64,000 bases of DNA from Flavobacteriales bacterium (GCA_019638115.1 JAHBUK010000007.1:1-64000), one strand, 5' to 3'. Numbered from the stretch's first letter, positions 8,463 through 16,942 are shown. Program-made: numbers and translations. The notes: generated by a model from the letters alone, not told the origin.

Positions 8463-9428
8463 TCAACCGTTGCTACCTCCGCTGGCCAAAAGGGCATACG
8501 TAAAGGTTCCAACATGGATCCAATACAACCCCTCGGGTATAGTTTGAGCGCCACCTGCCATATTACATCCTGTGAAGAGTTTGTTCGGGCAATGCTGCAA
8601 GCGGATCTTGGTGATCGCTCTCCATGTGCCATTGGTGGTGGCGTTACCGGTCCAATAGCGCATTTCCACGGCGTTCAGGCATTTTCCACCAAGAGGGGCC
8701 CCGTCACGCCATGAGTACAAAAGGCTTTCACGGTAGCCATTGTTGTTCGGGGTTGGGCTTGCCATGAATGGGTCTCGCCACCAATACGTTTTAGCAGGAA
8801 TTGAAGTTGGGTCCACGGAAACGAGCCACGTTTCGATACTGTGGAAGAATTGGCCTGGCTGCAAGGCGTATTGGTTCGCACTATTGATCCGCTGCCGGAT
8901 AACATGGTCCGCCAAATTGGAGGTGTTGCAGAGCACCGGATTGTCCACATTGCACCACCACGCCAAATAGTTCGCGGGATAGTTGATGTTCGGTGGATTG
9001 TTCTTGGCATATCCACTTGCCACCTGAACCAATCCGAGCAACTGCCCATTACTCTCCAGAAGGTCCACCAAGTGGATATGCTGATCATCTGTTGTGTAAG
9101 TGGCCAAGTCAGCTACGAATTCGTTGTAGGCAGCATACACTGAGGATGTACTCACTGCGTTACCGGACAGGTCCAGCACATAAGTGATCGAATCCACTTC
9201 AAGGGTGCTGTGCTCCAACCAGGCTTGTGCCTGGGCATAGTTGAGTGCCGCTTCCAGGTACCAGATCGCGCTATCAACGCTCATGCTCTCATTGGACTTT
9301 GTTCGCGAAGCGTCACTTGCTGACCGAACGAATTCCTGCACCCGCTCCGTGATGTTCTTTTCGGTTGGCGTAACGGCCCCCAAAGGACCACTTGCTTCTT
9401 TACTGCACGAACTAATGAACCCGATCAA
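8463..9428 (-). CDS. Predicted lipoprotein, possibly phase-variable, start codon uncertain
   Basis: A roughly 320-residue protein with a lipoprotein-type leader: upstream of the TTG at 9428 the same frame reads RYRKNLWLWGTIALIGFISS followed by Cys and SKEA. No usable ATG or GTG exists in this frame; only the TTG lies inside the hydrophobic core of the leader. An ATG at 9570 on this strand opens an octanucleotide repeat, but in the present 9-copy state it is out of frame and stops at 9466-9468. One more repeat unit, or two fewer, would join it to this frame. The mature part (EKNITERVQEFVRSASD ... YTDDQHIHLVDLLESNGQ-like) resembles no family I can name. It is co-directional with the T9SS gene 3 bases downstream. 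Confidence 0.72.
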   Translation of the reverse strand: MIGFISSCSKEASGPLGAVTPTEKNITERVQEFVRSASDASRTKSNESMSVDSAIWYLEAALNYAQAQAWLEHSTLEVDSITYVLDLSGNAVSTSSVYAAYNEFVADLATYTTDDQHIHLVDLLESNGQLLGLVQVASGYAKNNPPNINYPANYLAWWCNVDNPVLCNTSNLADHVIRQRINSANQYALQPGQFFHSIETWLVSVDPTSIPAKTYWWRDPFMASPTPNNNGYRESLLYSWRDGAPLGGKCLNAVEMRYWTGNATTNGTWRAITKIRLQHCPNKLFTGCNMAGGAQTIPEGLYWIHVGTFTYALLASGGSNG

Positions 9429-9482
9429 TGCAATGGTTCCCCAGAGCCACAGGTTCTTGCGATATCTACTTATCCGTTCTCC

Positions 9483-9567
9483 CGGTTGTACGGTTGTGCG
9501 GTTGTGCGGTTGTGCGGTTGTGCGGTTGTGCGGTTGTGCGGTTGTGCGGTTGTGCGGTTGTGCGGTT
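9483..9567 (-). repeat. Octanucleotide tandem repeat (GCACAACC)n, candidate phase switch
   Basis: On the plus strand, nine perfect copies of cggttgtg run from 9491 to 9562, flanked by one imperfect copy (9483-9490) and a 5-base partial copy. On the minus strand the repeat reads without stops in all frames and encodes the peptide period NRTTAQPH. It begins directly after the ATG at 9570 (M, then NRTTAQPH) and ends in the leader of the lipoprotein gene. This is the layout of contingency loci switched by slipped-strand mispairing. Confidence 0.9.
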
Positions 9568-9589
9568 CATGATGGTGAATTAGTTTGGT

Positions 9590-9597
9590 TGAAGGTA
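9590..9597 (-). promoter_or_regulatory. Putative -7 box TACCTTCA
   Basis: One mismatch from the Bacteroidota -7 consensus TAnnTTTG, ending 19 bases before the ATG at 9570 that opens the octanucleotide repeat. It supports that ATG, not the internal TTG at 9428, as the natural start of the lipoprotein gene. Confidence 0.45.
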
Positions 9598-9738
9598 ATC
9601 ACGTTAATATGAAATGGTGCCTTCTCAGGTTGCTTTTTTTCAACGATCAGGTCACGTTGTGAGGTCTTCAAGTGGAATTCGCACGTATTGGGGCTTGGGA
9701 GCGCAACGGAGGATCATGCACTGAAACAGTCCACCCCC

Positions 9739-12700
9739 TCAATTCAAACTCCACTTCAGCTCCGCCAAGCCGTCCAGTCCGCGCACCAGATCTTCGGTGA
9801 GGCTCACGTTCAGGCTCTTGCTGTTGGCTTCTATGGCGGCGTTGTGCGTGTTGCTTACCAGTTGCACGTTCACGCTGCATTTGCCGGGGTGGGTCTTCAG
9901 CAGGCGGCTCAGTTCCTGGGCCAGTTCCTCGCTCACGCGATCGGCATCGAGCTTCAGGTTCAGCTTGGTGATGTACTTGTCGCGCGCATCGCCAAGCAGG
10001 TCGATGCTGCTGATCTTGAATTCCATCTGCCCTTCGTCGCGGCCCCAGGTGCGTTGGCTCGCGCGGCCTTTCAGCAGCAATAGCGCACCCTGCTGCATGT
10101 AGAGCTTGTACTTCATGTAGTCCTCGCTGAAGAGCATGAAGTCGTGCGTGCCATGGTGGTCCTCCATGCTGAAACTGCCGAAGGGCTTGCCGCTCTTGGC
10201 AATGCGGTGCTCGGCCTTGGTTACGATGCCTGATAAGGTCACGTCGCGCCCGTTCAGCTTGTCCAGTTCCTTCAGTTCGGGCAGTGTGCAGTTGCAGAGG
10301 TACTTGATCTCCAGGCGGTGGTCGTCCAGCGGGTGGCCGCTCAGGTAGAAACCGATCACGTCCTTCTCGTAGTGCAGTTGTTCCAACGCGCTCCAGCCTT
10401 CGATCTGCGGCAGGGGCGGCTCGGGTATGGCGGCTTCACCCTCGGCCATGTCGAACATGCTCACCTGGCTGCTGTCGGCACCGTCCTGGTGTTGCTGTCC
10501 ATAGCGCACCAGCGTTTCCATGTAGGTGGGTTTTCCTTCGCCTGCGCTGTGGAAGAAGTGCGCGCGACTGATCCCCAACGTATCGAACGCACCGCCGTAG
10601 GCCAGGCTTTCCAAGGCTTTGCGGTTGGCGGCACGCAGGTTCACACGCCGCATCAGGTCATACACGCTGGCGTACGGTCCCTCCTCCGAACGCACGTTCA
10701 CAATGGCTTCCACGGCTCCTTCGCCCACGCCCTTCACGGCACCCAGTCCGAAGCGCACCTGCCCGGCCTTGTTCACGCTGAACTGGTACTGGCTCTCGTT
10801 CACATCGGGGCCCAGCACGGGTATGCCCATGCGGCGGCACTCCTCCATGAAGAAGGTGACCTTGTCGATGTTGCTCTGGTTGTGCGTGAGCACGCTGGCC
10901 ATGTACTCGGCCGGGTAGTTCGCTTTCAGCCAGGCGGTCTGGTAGGCCACGAAGGCGTAGCAGGTGCTGTGCGATTTGTTGAAGGCGTACTGCGCGAAGG
11001 CTTCCCAGTCGGTCCACACCTTGTCGCACACCTTGGCGTCAAAGCCCCGGGCGGCGGTCCCTTCCAGGAACTTGCCCTTCATCTTGTCCAGCGTGGCGCG
11101 GTCCTTCTTGCCCATCGCCTTGCGCAGGATGTCCGCATCGCCCTTGCTGAAGCCGGCGAGCTTCTGGCTGAGCAACATCACCTGCTCCTGGTACACGGTG
11201 ATGCCGTAGGTCTCCCCGAGGTATTCCTCCATCTCGGGCAGGTCGTACACGATCTTTTCCAGGCCGTGTTTGCGCTTGATGAAGTTGGGGATGTATTCCA
11301 GCGGACCCGGCCGGTACAGCGCGTTCATGGCGATGAGGTCGGCGAACTGGTCGGGCTTCAGCTCGCGCAGGTACTTCTGCATGCCGGCGCTCTCGAACTG
11401 GAAGGTGCCGTTGGTCTCGGCGCGCTGGTACAGGGCGTAGGTCTTGGCGTCGTCCAGCGGTATGTCGTCGATCGCGATCTCCACCCCGTGGTTGGCCTTG
11501 ATCATGCGCAGGGCATCGCGGATGATGGTGAGCGTCTTCAGGCCCAGGAAGTCCATCTTGATGACCCCGGCGTCCTCCACCACCTTGCCGTCGTACTGGG
11601 TCACCAGCATCGGTGAGTCTTTGGTGGTACACACGGGCAGGATCTCCTTCAGATCGTGCGGGGCAATGATGAGGCCCGCCGCGTGGATGCCCACACCGCG
11701 CACGCTGCCTTCCAGCTTCTCGGCCTCGCGCAGCACATCGGCGGTCAGTTCGCCGCTCTCCAGGATCTCGCGCAATTGGTTCACCTGCGCGATCTCCTCG
11801 CTGCTCAGGCCTTCCTTGTCCTTCAGGCTCTTGTCCCCGTCCAAGGGGGCACGCAGAAGGCGGCCGAGTTCGATGCCCGGACGCTCCGGCACCAGCTTGG
11901 CCAGCTTGTCGGCCTCCTGCAGGGGCAGGTCCATCACGCGGCTCACATCGCGGATGCTCAGCTTGGCGGCCATGCTGCCGTAGGTGACGATCTGCGCCAC
12001 CTGGTCCTTGCCGTACTTCTCCACTACGTAGTCGATCACGCGCTGGCGCCCTTCGTCGTCGAAGTCCGTATCGATATCGGGCATGCTCTTCCGCTCCGGA
12101 TTCAGGAAGCGCTCGAAGAGCAGGTCGTACTTGATGGGGTCGATGTTGGTGATGCCGATGCAGTAGGCCACCGCGCTGCCCGCCGCACTACCACGACCGG
12201 GGCCGATCAGCACGCCCATGTCGCGACCGGCGTTGATGAAGTCCTGGGTGATGAGGAAATAGCCCGCGAAGCCCATCGTCTTGATGGTGAAGAGCTCGAA
12301 GTCCAGGCGTTCCTTGATCTTGGGGTCCAAGGAGTCGATGCCACCACCAAGCCCGTGGTCGGGTGAATGGTCGATGGCGACTGGTGAATGGGTGGGCTCA
12401 CCATTCGCTATTGACCATTCGCCATTCACCTCTCTGCCATTCGCCTTCTCCCCACTCAGCCATCTCCGCACCGCGCCCTCATACGTCATGTGCCGCAGGT
12501 ACTCGTCCTGGTCGGCGAAGCCTTCGGGGATCTGGTAGTTGGGTAGTAGGATGTCCTGCTTCAGCTTCAGCGGCTCGATCTTGTCCACCACCATCTGGGT
12601 GTTGTCCAGGGCCTGGGGCAGGTCGCTGAACTTCTGGAGCATCTCGTTCTTCGTCTTGAAGAAGAACTCGTCGTTGGCGAAGGCGAAGCGGGTGCCCTTG

Positions 12701-13455
12701 GGCTTGCTTTCCTCGTCGTCGAAGTCCTTGGCGCTGGGCGTGCTCTGCTTCTCACCGGTGTTGATGCACAGCAGGATGTCGTGCGCATTGGCATCCTCGC
12801 GCTCCACGTAGTGGCTGTCGTTGCTGGCAATGATGGGCACGTTGTACTTGGCGGCCCACTTCACCAGCACGGCATTCACGGTGTCCTGCTCGGGAATGCC
12901 GTGGCGTTGTAGTTCGATGTAGTAGTCCTCGCCGAAGAGGTCCAGCCACCAGCGGAACTCCGCCTCACCGGCTTCTTCGCCTTTGCGCAGGATGGTGCGC
13001 GGCACGCTGGCGCCCAGGCAGCAGGTGGTGGCGATCAGCCCGTGGTGGTAGCGCTCCACCAACTCCTTGTCGATCCGTGGGTACTTGCTGTAGTAGCCGT
13101 CTATGTAGCCCAGCGAGCACAGCTTGCTCAGGTTCTTGTAGCCCTCGGCGTTCTTGGCCAGCATCAGCTGGTGGTAGCGGCGGTCCTTCTCCTCACGGGT
13201 GAACTGCTTCTTGTGGCGGTCCTCCACCAGGTAGAACTCGCAGCCCACGATGGGCTTCACCTTCAGACTGCCGTCCTCGTTCTTGTGCTTGCCCGCCTCG
13301 GCCACGAACTTGAACACCCCGAACATGTTGCCATGGTCGGTAATGGCCAGGCCGGGCTGCCCATCGGCAATGGCCTTCTTGTACAGGTTGGGAATGGCGG
13401 CAGCGCCGTCGAGGAGCGAGAACTGGGTGTGAACGTGGAGGTGGGAGAACTGCAT
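9739..13455 (-). CDS. dnaE: DNA polymerase III subunit alpha
   Basis: The 1238-residue replicative polymerase subunit. The N-terminal PHP domain starts HLHVHTQFSLLDG and holds ITDHGNMFG. The polymerase core shows GPGRGSAAGS and the catalytic PDIDTDFDDEGR near residue 460; the fingers and (HhH)2 regions follow (for example ETYGITVYQEQVM), then an OB fold near residue 1080 (VTLSGIVTKAEHRIAKSGKP). It is somewhat longer than typical DnaE1. Part of the excess is an in-frame low-complexity stretch at about residues 335-367, encoded by an imperfect inverted repeat made of ccattcgcc-type units (12360-12450). The protein should still be functional because the insertion lies ahead of GSAAGS in a surface segment. 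Single-gene transcription unit. Confidence 0.96.
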   Translation of the reverse strand: MQFSHLHVHTQFSLLDGAAAIPNLYKKAIADGQPGLAITDHGNMFGVFKFVAEAGKHKNEDGSLKVKPIVGCEFYLVEDRHKKQFTREEKDRRYHQLMLAKNAEGYKNLSKLCSLGYIDGYYSKYPRIDKELVERYHHGLIATTCCLGASVPRTILRKGEEAGEAEFRWWLDLFGEDYYIELQRHGIPEQDTVNAVLVKWAAKYNVPIIASNDSHYVEREDANAHDILLCINTGEKQSTPSAKDFDDEESKPKGTRFAFANDEFFFKTKNEMLQKFSDLPQALDNTQMVVDKIEPLKLKQDILLPNYQIPEGFADQDEYLRHMTYEGAVRRWLSGEKANGREVNGEWSIANGEPTHSPVAIDHSPDHGLGGGIDSLDPKIKERLDFELFTIKTMGFAGYFLITQDFINAGRDMGVLIGPGRGSAAGSAVAYCIGITNIDPIKYDLLFERFLNPERKSMPDIDTDFDDEGRQRVIDYVVEKYGKDQVAQIVTYGSMAAKLSIRDVSRVMDLPLQEADKLAKLVPERPGIELGRLLRAPLDGDKSLKDKEGLSSEEIAQVNQLREILESGELTADVLREAEKLEGSVRGVGIHAAGLIIAPHDLKEILPVCTTKDSPMLVTQYDGKVVEDAGVIKMDFLGLKTLTIIRDALRMIKANHGVEIAIDDIPLDDAKTYALYQRAETNGTFQFESAGMQKYLRELKPDQFADLIAMNALYRPGPLEYIPNFIKRKHGLEKIVYDLPEMEEYLGETYGITVYQEQVMLLSQKLAGFSKGDADILRKAMGKKDRATLDKMKGKFLEGTAARGFDAKVCDKVWTDWEAFAQYAFNKSHSTCYAFVAYQTAWLKANYPAEYMASVLTHNQSNIDKVTFFMEECRRMGIPVLGPDVNESQYQFSVNKAGQVRFGLGAVKGVGEGAVEAIVNVRSEEGPYASVYDLMRRVNLRAANRKALESLAYGGAFDTLGISRAHFFHSAGEGKPTYMETLVRYGQQHQDGADSSQVSMFDMAEGEAAIPEPPLPQIEGWSALEQLHYEKDVIGFYLSGHPLDDHRLEIKYLCNCTLPELKELDKLNGRDVTLSGIVTKAEHRIAKSGKPFGSFSMEDHHGTHDFMLFSEDYMKYKLYMQQGALLLLKGRASQRTWGRDEGQMEFKISSIDLLGDARDKYITKLNLKLDADRVSEELAQELSRLLKTHPGKCSVNVQLVSNTHNAAIEANSKSLNVSLTEDLVRGLDGLAELKWSLN
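12360..12450. repeat. Short inverted repeat of ccattcgcc-type units inserted in dnaE
   Basis: The stretch gaatggtcgatggcgactgg, followed on the other side by ccattcgctattgaccattc, forms an imperfect inverted repeat rich in ATTCGCC/GGCGA words. It is translated within DnaE as a Gly/Asn/His/Ser-rich insert. A sequence of the same style (CACTCGCC words) forms the hairpin at 53640-53757. Confidence 0.7.
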
Positions 13456-13955
13456 GGCGTGCTGCGTACCGGGGAGGGTGGGCTGGGGCAGTGGTCGGTG
13501 GTCAGTTGTTGGTTGTCAGGCCCCTTTGTTGGAAGGGCTTGGTAGCGGCTACGCACTGACAACGGACAACTGTATTCTGACAACTACTCCGCAGGGCCGA
13601 AGTTACCGGGCAGGGGTGGGAGAGGAGGGGATCAGTTTTCCACATTTGGCGTGTCCCTTTGCCAGCGCGCAATGCCAGCGCAAGGGCCGGGCCATCCGCT
13701 ATGGCTGCTTCGTCTCAGCGGGTGTTGCACCGGCTCCGGGATCTGCTCGTGCCTCGCAGCCTCCTCGCTCGGGCAACACCACGCTTCGCCATCAGCAGGC
13801 CGCCGCTGCTGTCCCTCACGCGGACAACCTACTACCTGTCCACAGGTCGACCATGTACCCGAAAATCGCAGCGACTATGTACTCGGTCTAAGCGGTGCAG
13901 CATCATCAATTTCATACCATGCGCTTCTTGGAATTCAAACTCCTGAAGTAAGTGA
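13456..13955. other. Non-coding stretch with several repeats
   Basis: No credible gene. At about 13490-13590 lie words of the kind gtggtcagttgttggttgtc and acaacggacaac, related to the heptamer repeat at 169-196. At 13609-13644 is a segment (gccgaagttaccgg ... gttttccaca) also found at 14674-14715. At 13648-13823 is the structured element described separately. Short open frames here are repeat artefacts. Confidence 0.7.
13648..13823. repeat. Structured dispersed element, copy A (diverged)
   Basis: The skeleton is ggcgtgtcc, a hairpin (ccctttgc pairing with gcaaggg), cgggccatccgct, a variable region and cctcacgcgg. It matches copies B (42458-42550) and C (43689-43789), which read gggcgtgcc, hairpin, cgcgctatccgc, hairpin, gctcacgcgg. 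The conserved skeleton with different paired arms suggests selection on structure. Confidence 0.55.
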
Positions 13956-14567
13956 CTACTTAGTCTCTCTGATTAGCCAACCAACCCCGATACCCAAGTA
14001 CATCGACGACCCGCGAAGACCTGTCAACCCTGGGTAACAGGATACGTCACAACCAGCCACGAGTTCCATGTGTGCCAGCATGCTATTGGAACTCATCAGG
14101 GAACGCCTCACAATGAGTTGGGGCGTGACAAGAAGCACGCTCCCTACCCGCGTTCTCACGAAGTTTGGCTCGGTACGCGTGGCTTGTCCGTACCCCAAGG
14201 CAAGCATGGGAGTGACGCTATGACGAGCGCCTGTTTGCAGCAAATTGTATCCAAGTCCGATCTGGTATCCAAGCCTTGTGAAGGTCCCTGTTCCGGAGAA
14301 GACCAAGGAGTCGTATGTGGGTTCGGTGACACTTGGATGGAATCCCGATAGGGTCAGTTCAGTGCGGACCCGATTGAACTCAGCGAAGACGGCACCGCGC
14401 AAACTTGGAGCGCTACTGAAGTACGTAGCTGCTTCACCAATAGGGATACTTCGCCCAATACCCATATGTATTCCCCATCCTATGGGACCTTTTGTGTCAT
14501 ACGAGTTTGGCGATTGAGCCATCACTACCCCAAATGGGTGAATTAGGAAAACGAGGATCGAACGCAT
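13956..14567 (-). CDS. Outer-membrane beta-barrel-like protein
   Basis: A 203-residue protein with a signal peptide (MRSILVFLIHPFGVVMA, then QSPNSYD) and alternating beta-strand segments ending in a terminal strand (SSMYLGIGVGWLIRETK). Strands such as RTELTLSGFHP, YQIGLGYNLLQTG and TPMLALGYGQA are typical of small Bacteroidota porin-like or OmpA-type barrels. No peptidoglycan-binding domain follows. Function unknown. The gene stands alone. Confidence 0.7.
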   Translation of the reverse strand: MRSILVFLIHPFGVVMAQSPNSYDTKGPIGWGIHMGIGRSIPIGEAATYFSSAPSLRGAVFAEFNRVRTELTLSGFHPSVTEPTYDSLVFSGTGTFTRLGYQIGLGYNLLQTGARHSVTPMLALGYGQATRTEPNFVRTRVGSVLLVTPQLIVRRSLMSSNSMLAHMELVAGCDVSCYPGLTGLRGSSMYLGIGVGWLIRETK

Positions 14568-14778
14568 CGTGAGGGGAACGTGCTGCCAGTGTGGATAGTA
14601 CGGAAAGACCTATTCAAGCCCCAGCCGGGTCTCGCGCAGCAAACCCTGCCGGGGGGGCTACTTCCCACAGTGCCGAAGTTACTGGCCAAGAGTGGAAGCG
14701 GATCTGTTTTCCACAACAGGGTGCCCACGCCTGTCGGCATCATGGCCAGGCCGTGCAACGAACCGCACTGCCATACGG

Positions 14779-14786
14779 TACCTTTG
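14779..14786 (+). promoter_or_regulatory. -7 box TACCTTTG, four bases before the antitoxin ATG
   Basis: Exact match to TAnnTTTG. It ends 4 bases before the ATG at 14791, so a start site at the usual distance would fall on or next to the start codon, giving a leaderless mRNA. No convincing -33 TTTG is seen. Confidence 0.6.
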
Positions 14787-14790
14787 GGTC

Positions 14791-14994
14791 ATGCGCACCA
14801 AGCAAAGCAAGCTCACGAAGAAGGGGGTCCTGCGCACCTTGCGCGAGATACCCGATACGTTCCACACCGAGGAGCTGATCGAGCGGCTCATCCTGCTTAG
14901 CAAGGTGGAAGCAGGTATGGCTGATGCCAAGGCTGGCCGGACCCTAAGAATCGAAGAGATGCGTGAGCACATCCAAGCGAAATGGGCGAAGTGA
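14791..14994 (+). CDS. Predicted type II antitoxin
   Basis: A 67-residue protein, MRTKQSKLTKKGVLRTLREI onward, with a helical centre (TFHTEELIERLILLSKVEAG) and a C-terminal segment RIEEMREHIQAKW typical of small antitoxins whose tail binds a ParE/RelE toxin. The stop TGA at 14992-14994 overlaps a GTG at 14991 that begins the toxin gene. This GTGA overlap is the usual coupling of such pairs. The ATG at 14791 is chosen because an exact -7 box lies just upstream. The toxin partner is frameshifted, so the antitoxin may be unneeded or may control other genes. Confidence 0.72.
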   Translation: MRTKQSKLTKKGVLRTLREIPDTFHTEELIERLILLSKVEAGMADAKAGRTLRIEEMREHIQAKWAK

Positions 14995-15300
14995 CGTGGA
15001 GCGTTCAGGCGTAACGACCTGGACGCGATCGTGGACCACATCGCGAGCGACCCACCCACCAGGGCTGAGGCATTCCATTGGGATGCTATCGCCGCAAGCT
15101 TGATCTTGGAGAAGTATCCCATGGCTGGCCATCAGGTGCCGGAGGTCATGGACCCCACGGTACGGGAGATCCCCTTCGGAAACTACCGCGTGATCTATTG
15201 GCTGCGCATAGAGGACAACGTGGTGGTGCTCACGATCAGGCATGGCAAGCGTAAGCTGCCAAGGCGGTTGGTGCTGGCACGGAAGCGCTCCAATAGGTAA
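14991..15300 (+). pseudogene. ParE/RelE-type toxin, frameshifted near its start
   Basis: The main frame encodes RNDLDAIVDHIASDPP, then VREIPFGNYRVIYWLRIEDN and VVVLTIRHGKRKLPR, the pattern of ParE/RelE toxins (conserved Arg before YRVIY, and the late IRHGKR strand). The natural start is the GTG at 14991 (MTWSVQA) overlapping the antitoxin stop, but that frame hits TAA at 15012-15014. Removing one base near 15009-15012 would join it to the main frame. An internal GTG at 15031 would give only a truncated toxin lacking the first helix. Either a real inactivation or an assembly error. Confidence 0.75.
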
Positions 15301-15459
15301 GGTGTTCAGGCAAGTCTGTATTGACCTTGGGCGTGCTGTGCTGAACATCGCCAACCGAGGGCGCTTGGCCATTCCCTCGAAACCACAACCACTCACTCGG
15401 CCAACCCTTGATCTTCTGTCCGTGATCCATACGTTCGCATCACACCAACGCCCTTCCCC

Positions 15460-15957
15460 ATGCACCTCCCCAAGTGGCTCGTAGCCCTCTTCGTCATCCT
15501 GTTCATCGCCCAGTTCGCTCTCCTTATGCGCATCATGCAGGGCCGCAACCCGCTGCCGTTCCCGGACCATGGCTCGCGCATCTATTCGGCCGCCACGCCT
15601 GAGGCCAAAGCGGCTGTGGTGGAACTGCTGGAGCAGTACGGCGTGCATGAACGTTTCCAAGCCAACTCCGGCGGGGTGCTGCGTTCCATCTTCTACGATG
15701 GCACCATCATCAACCAATCCTCGGAGGAGGTGTTGGCCAAGGTGGGGCACATGTACTCCTGCATTGGTCTGGTGGCGGACGATCCGTTGTCCAGTGCCAA
15801 GTCGACCGCGGCATTCCTGCAACAGCGGGGTTTCAGCGCCGAGGTGGTGGAGGAGATCGAGCCCGGTCTGCCCATCGCCTTCGTGCTCACGGATGCGCTG
15901 CCGGGCACGGCTATCAACTTCAGGCCGCATGTGACGAAGATGCCGAAGCCGGAGTAG
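15460..15957 (+). CDS. Hypothetical membrane-anchored protein
   Basis: A 165-residue protein with one N-terminal membrane helix (WLVALFVILFIAQFALLM) and a soluble domain outside the cytoplasm or anchored in it. The soluble part (GHMYSCIGLVADDPLSSAKS, SAEVVEEIEPGLPIAFVLTD) reads as an alpha/beta fold with a GyrI-like flavour, but I cannot assign a family with confidence. The start ATG at 15460 directly precedes the hydrophobic segment. It is convergent with the OsmC gene. Confidence 0.65.
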   Translation: MHLPKWLVALFVILFIAQFALLMRIMQGRNPLPFPDHGSRIYSAATPEAKAAVVELLEQYGVHERFQANSGGVLRSIFYDGTIINQSSEEVLAKVGHMYSCIGLVADDPLSSAKSTAAFLQQRGFSAEVVEEIEPGLPIAFVLTDALPGTAINFRPHVTKMPKPE

Positions 15958-15966
15958 GGAAATGGC

Positions 15967-16428
15967 TCACACAGCCCGCACCATCGCCTCGCAGCGCACG
16001 GCAAAGTTCACACTGCGCGCAATGAAGCAGTACTTGTGCACTTCGCCGTGGAAGTGCCGTGCTTTCTCCAGCATGGCGGCATCAGCCACCACCACTTCCG
16101 GGCGCAGCACCACCTCGGTGAAATGCCCCCCGCCGTCCTTGGTGAGCAACAAGGTTCCCTCGGCCTGGTCGCGGTAGCTGAGCACGTTGATCCTTGCGCG
16201 GGCACAGAGCGCCAGGTAGGTGAGCAGGTGGCAACTGATCAGAGCCGCCAGTAGCAGGTCCTCCGGGTTGTGCAGCGTTGCATCACCGCGGAACATGGGA
16301 TCCGCCGTGGTGATCAACTCGGGCTTGCCTGCGATCCGGATGCGGTGCTCACGCGTGTAGCTCTCGTAGGTGCGGGTGTGGTCGCCGTGCCAGAGCAGGT
16401 CAAGGGCGTAGCGGTGCTGATCGGCCAT
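15967..16428 (-). CDS. OsmC/Ohr family protein
   Basis: A 153-residue OsmC-family protein, a group that includes thiol-dependent organic hydroperoxide reductases. Both conserved cysteines are present: Cys66 in LISCHLLTYL and Cys134 in HKYCFIARSVNF. The sequence NPEDLLLAALISC is the family's helix motif. The ATG at 16428 is preceded by GACCTTTG and 4 bases, a 7/8 match to the -7 box at the leaderless spacing seen for many genes here. It likely acts in the cytoplasm against organic peroxides, but some OsmC members have other roles. Confidence 0.9.
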   Translation of the reverse strand: MADQHRYALDLLWHGDHTRTYESYTREHRIRIAGKPELITTADPMFRGDATLHNPEDLLLAALISCHLLTYLALCARARINVLSYRDQAEGTLLLTKDGGGHFTEVVLRPEVVVADAAMLEKARHFHGEVHKYCFIARSVNFAVRCEAMVRAV

Positions 16429-16465
16429 GGCGCAAAGGTCGGCGTGTGGCGATTACCTTCACACC

Positions 16466-16942
16466 ATGTCCCTGCTACACACCTTCTACACCGCCTTCGC
16501 CCAACGTGACTGGGCTGTGATGGGTGCCTGCTACCACGCCGATGCACAATTCAGCGATCCCGTCTTCCCCGAGTTGGATGCGGATGGCGTGAAGGCCATG
16601 TGGAAGATGCTGCTGAGCGGTGGCACGGACCTATGCATCAGCTTCACGGTGCTGAAAGAGGACAAGCACGGCGGGGTGGTGCGCTGGGAGGCTTTCTACA
16701 CCTTCGGCAAGCACAAGCGCAAGGTGCACAACGTGATCACCAGCCGCTTCACCTTCAAGGATGGGCTGATACACCGCCAACGTGATCGCTTCAGCCTGTG
16801 GCGCTGGTCACGGCAGGCACTGGGGCTCTCGGGCACACTGCTCGGCTGGTCGCCCATGGTTCGCAAGCGAATACGGCTGACCGCCGCCCTGCGCTTGGCG
16901 GAGTTCCGACTGGCGGAACGGAAAGAGCAGCCTGCGGCGTGA
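16466..16942 (+). CDS. NTF2-like (SnoaL-type) protein
   Basis: A 158-residue protein. It opens with the NTF2-like pattern LLHTFYTAFAQRDWAVMGAC and YHADAQFSDPVFPELDADG, followed by strands ending in ITSRFTFKDGLIHRQRDRFS. Such cone-shaped folds occur in isomerases, hydrolases and ligand carriers, so the substrate cannot be told. A Bacteroidota -7-like box TACCTTCA ends 4 bases before the ATG. The gene is divergent from osmC, with an overlapping promoter region of under 40 bases, and the MFS gene follows 31 bases downstream on the same strand. Confidence 0.78.
   Translation: MSLLHTFYTAFAQRDWAVMGACYHADAQFSDPVFPELDADGVKAMWKMLLSGGTDLCISFTVLKEDKHGGVVRWEAFYTFGKHKRKVHNVITSRFTFKDGLIHRQRDRFSLWRWSRQALGLSGTLLGWSPMVRKRIRLTAALRLAEFRLAERKEQPAA

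Noticed and set aside
10318..11616. 432-codon open frame on the plus strand
   Set aside because: Antisense shadow of dnaE without recognisable domains.
13636..14715. Possible replication origin from DnaA-box-like ttttccaca words
   Set aside because: Only two isolated matches about 1 kb apart, each part of a larger duplicated segment, with no AT-rich region or dnaA/dnaN nearby.
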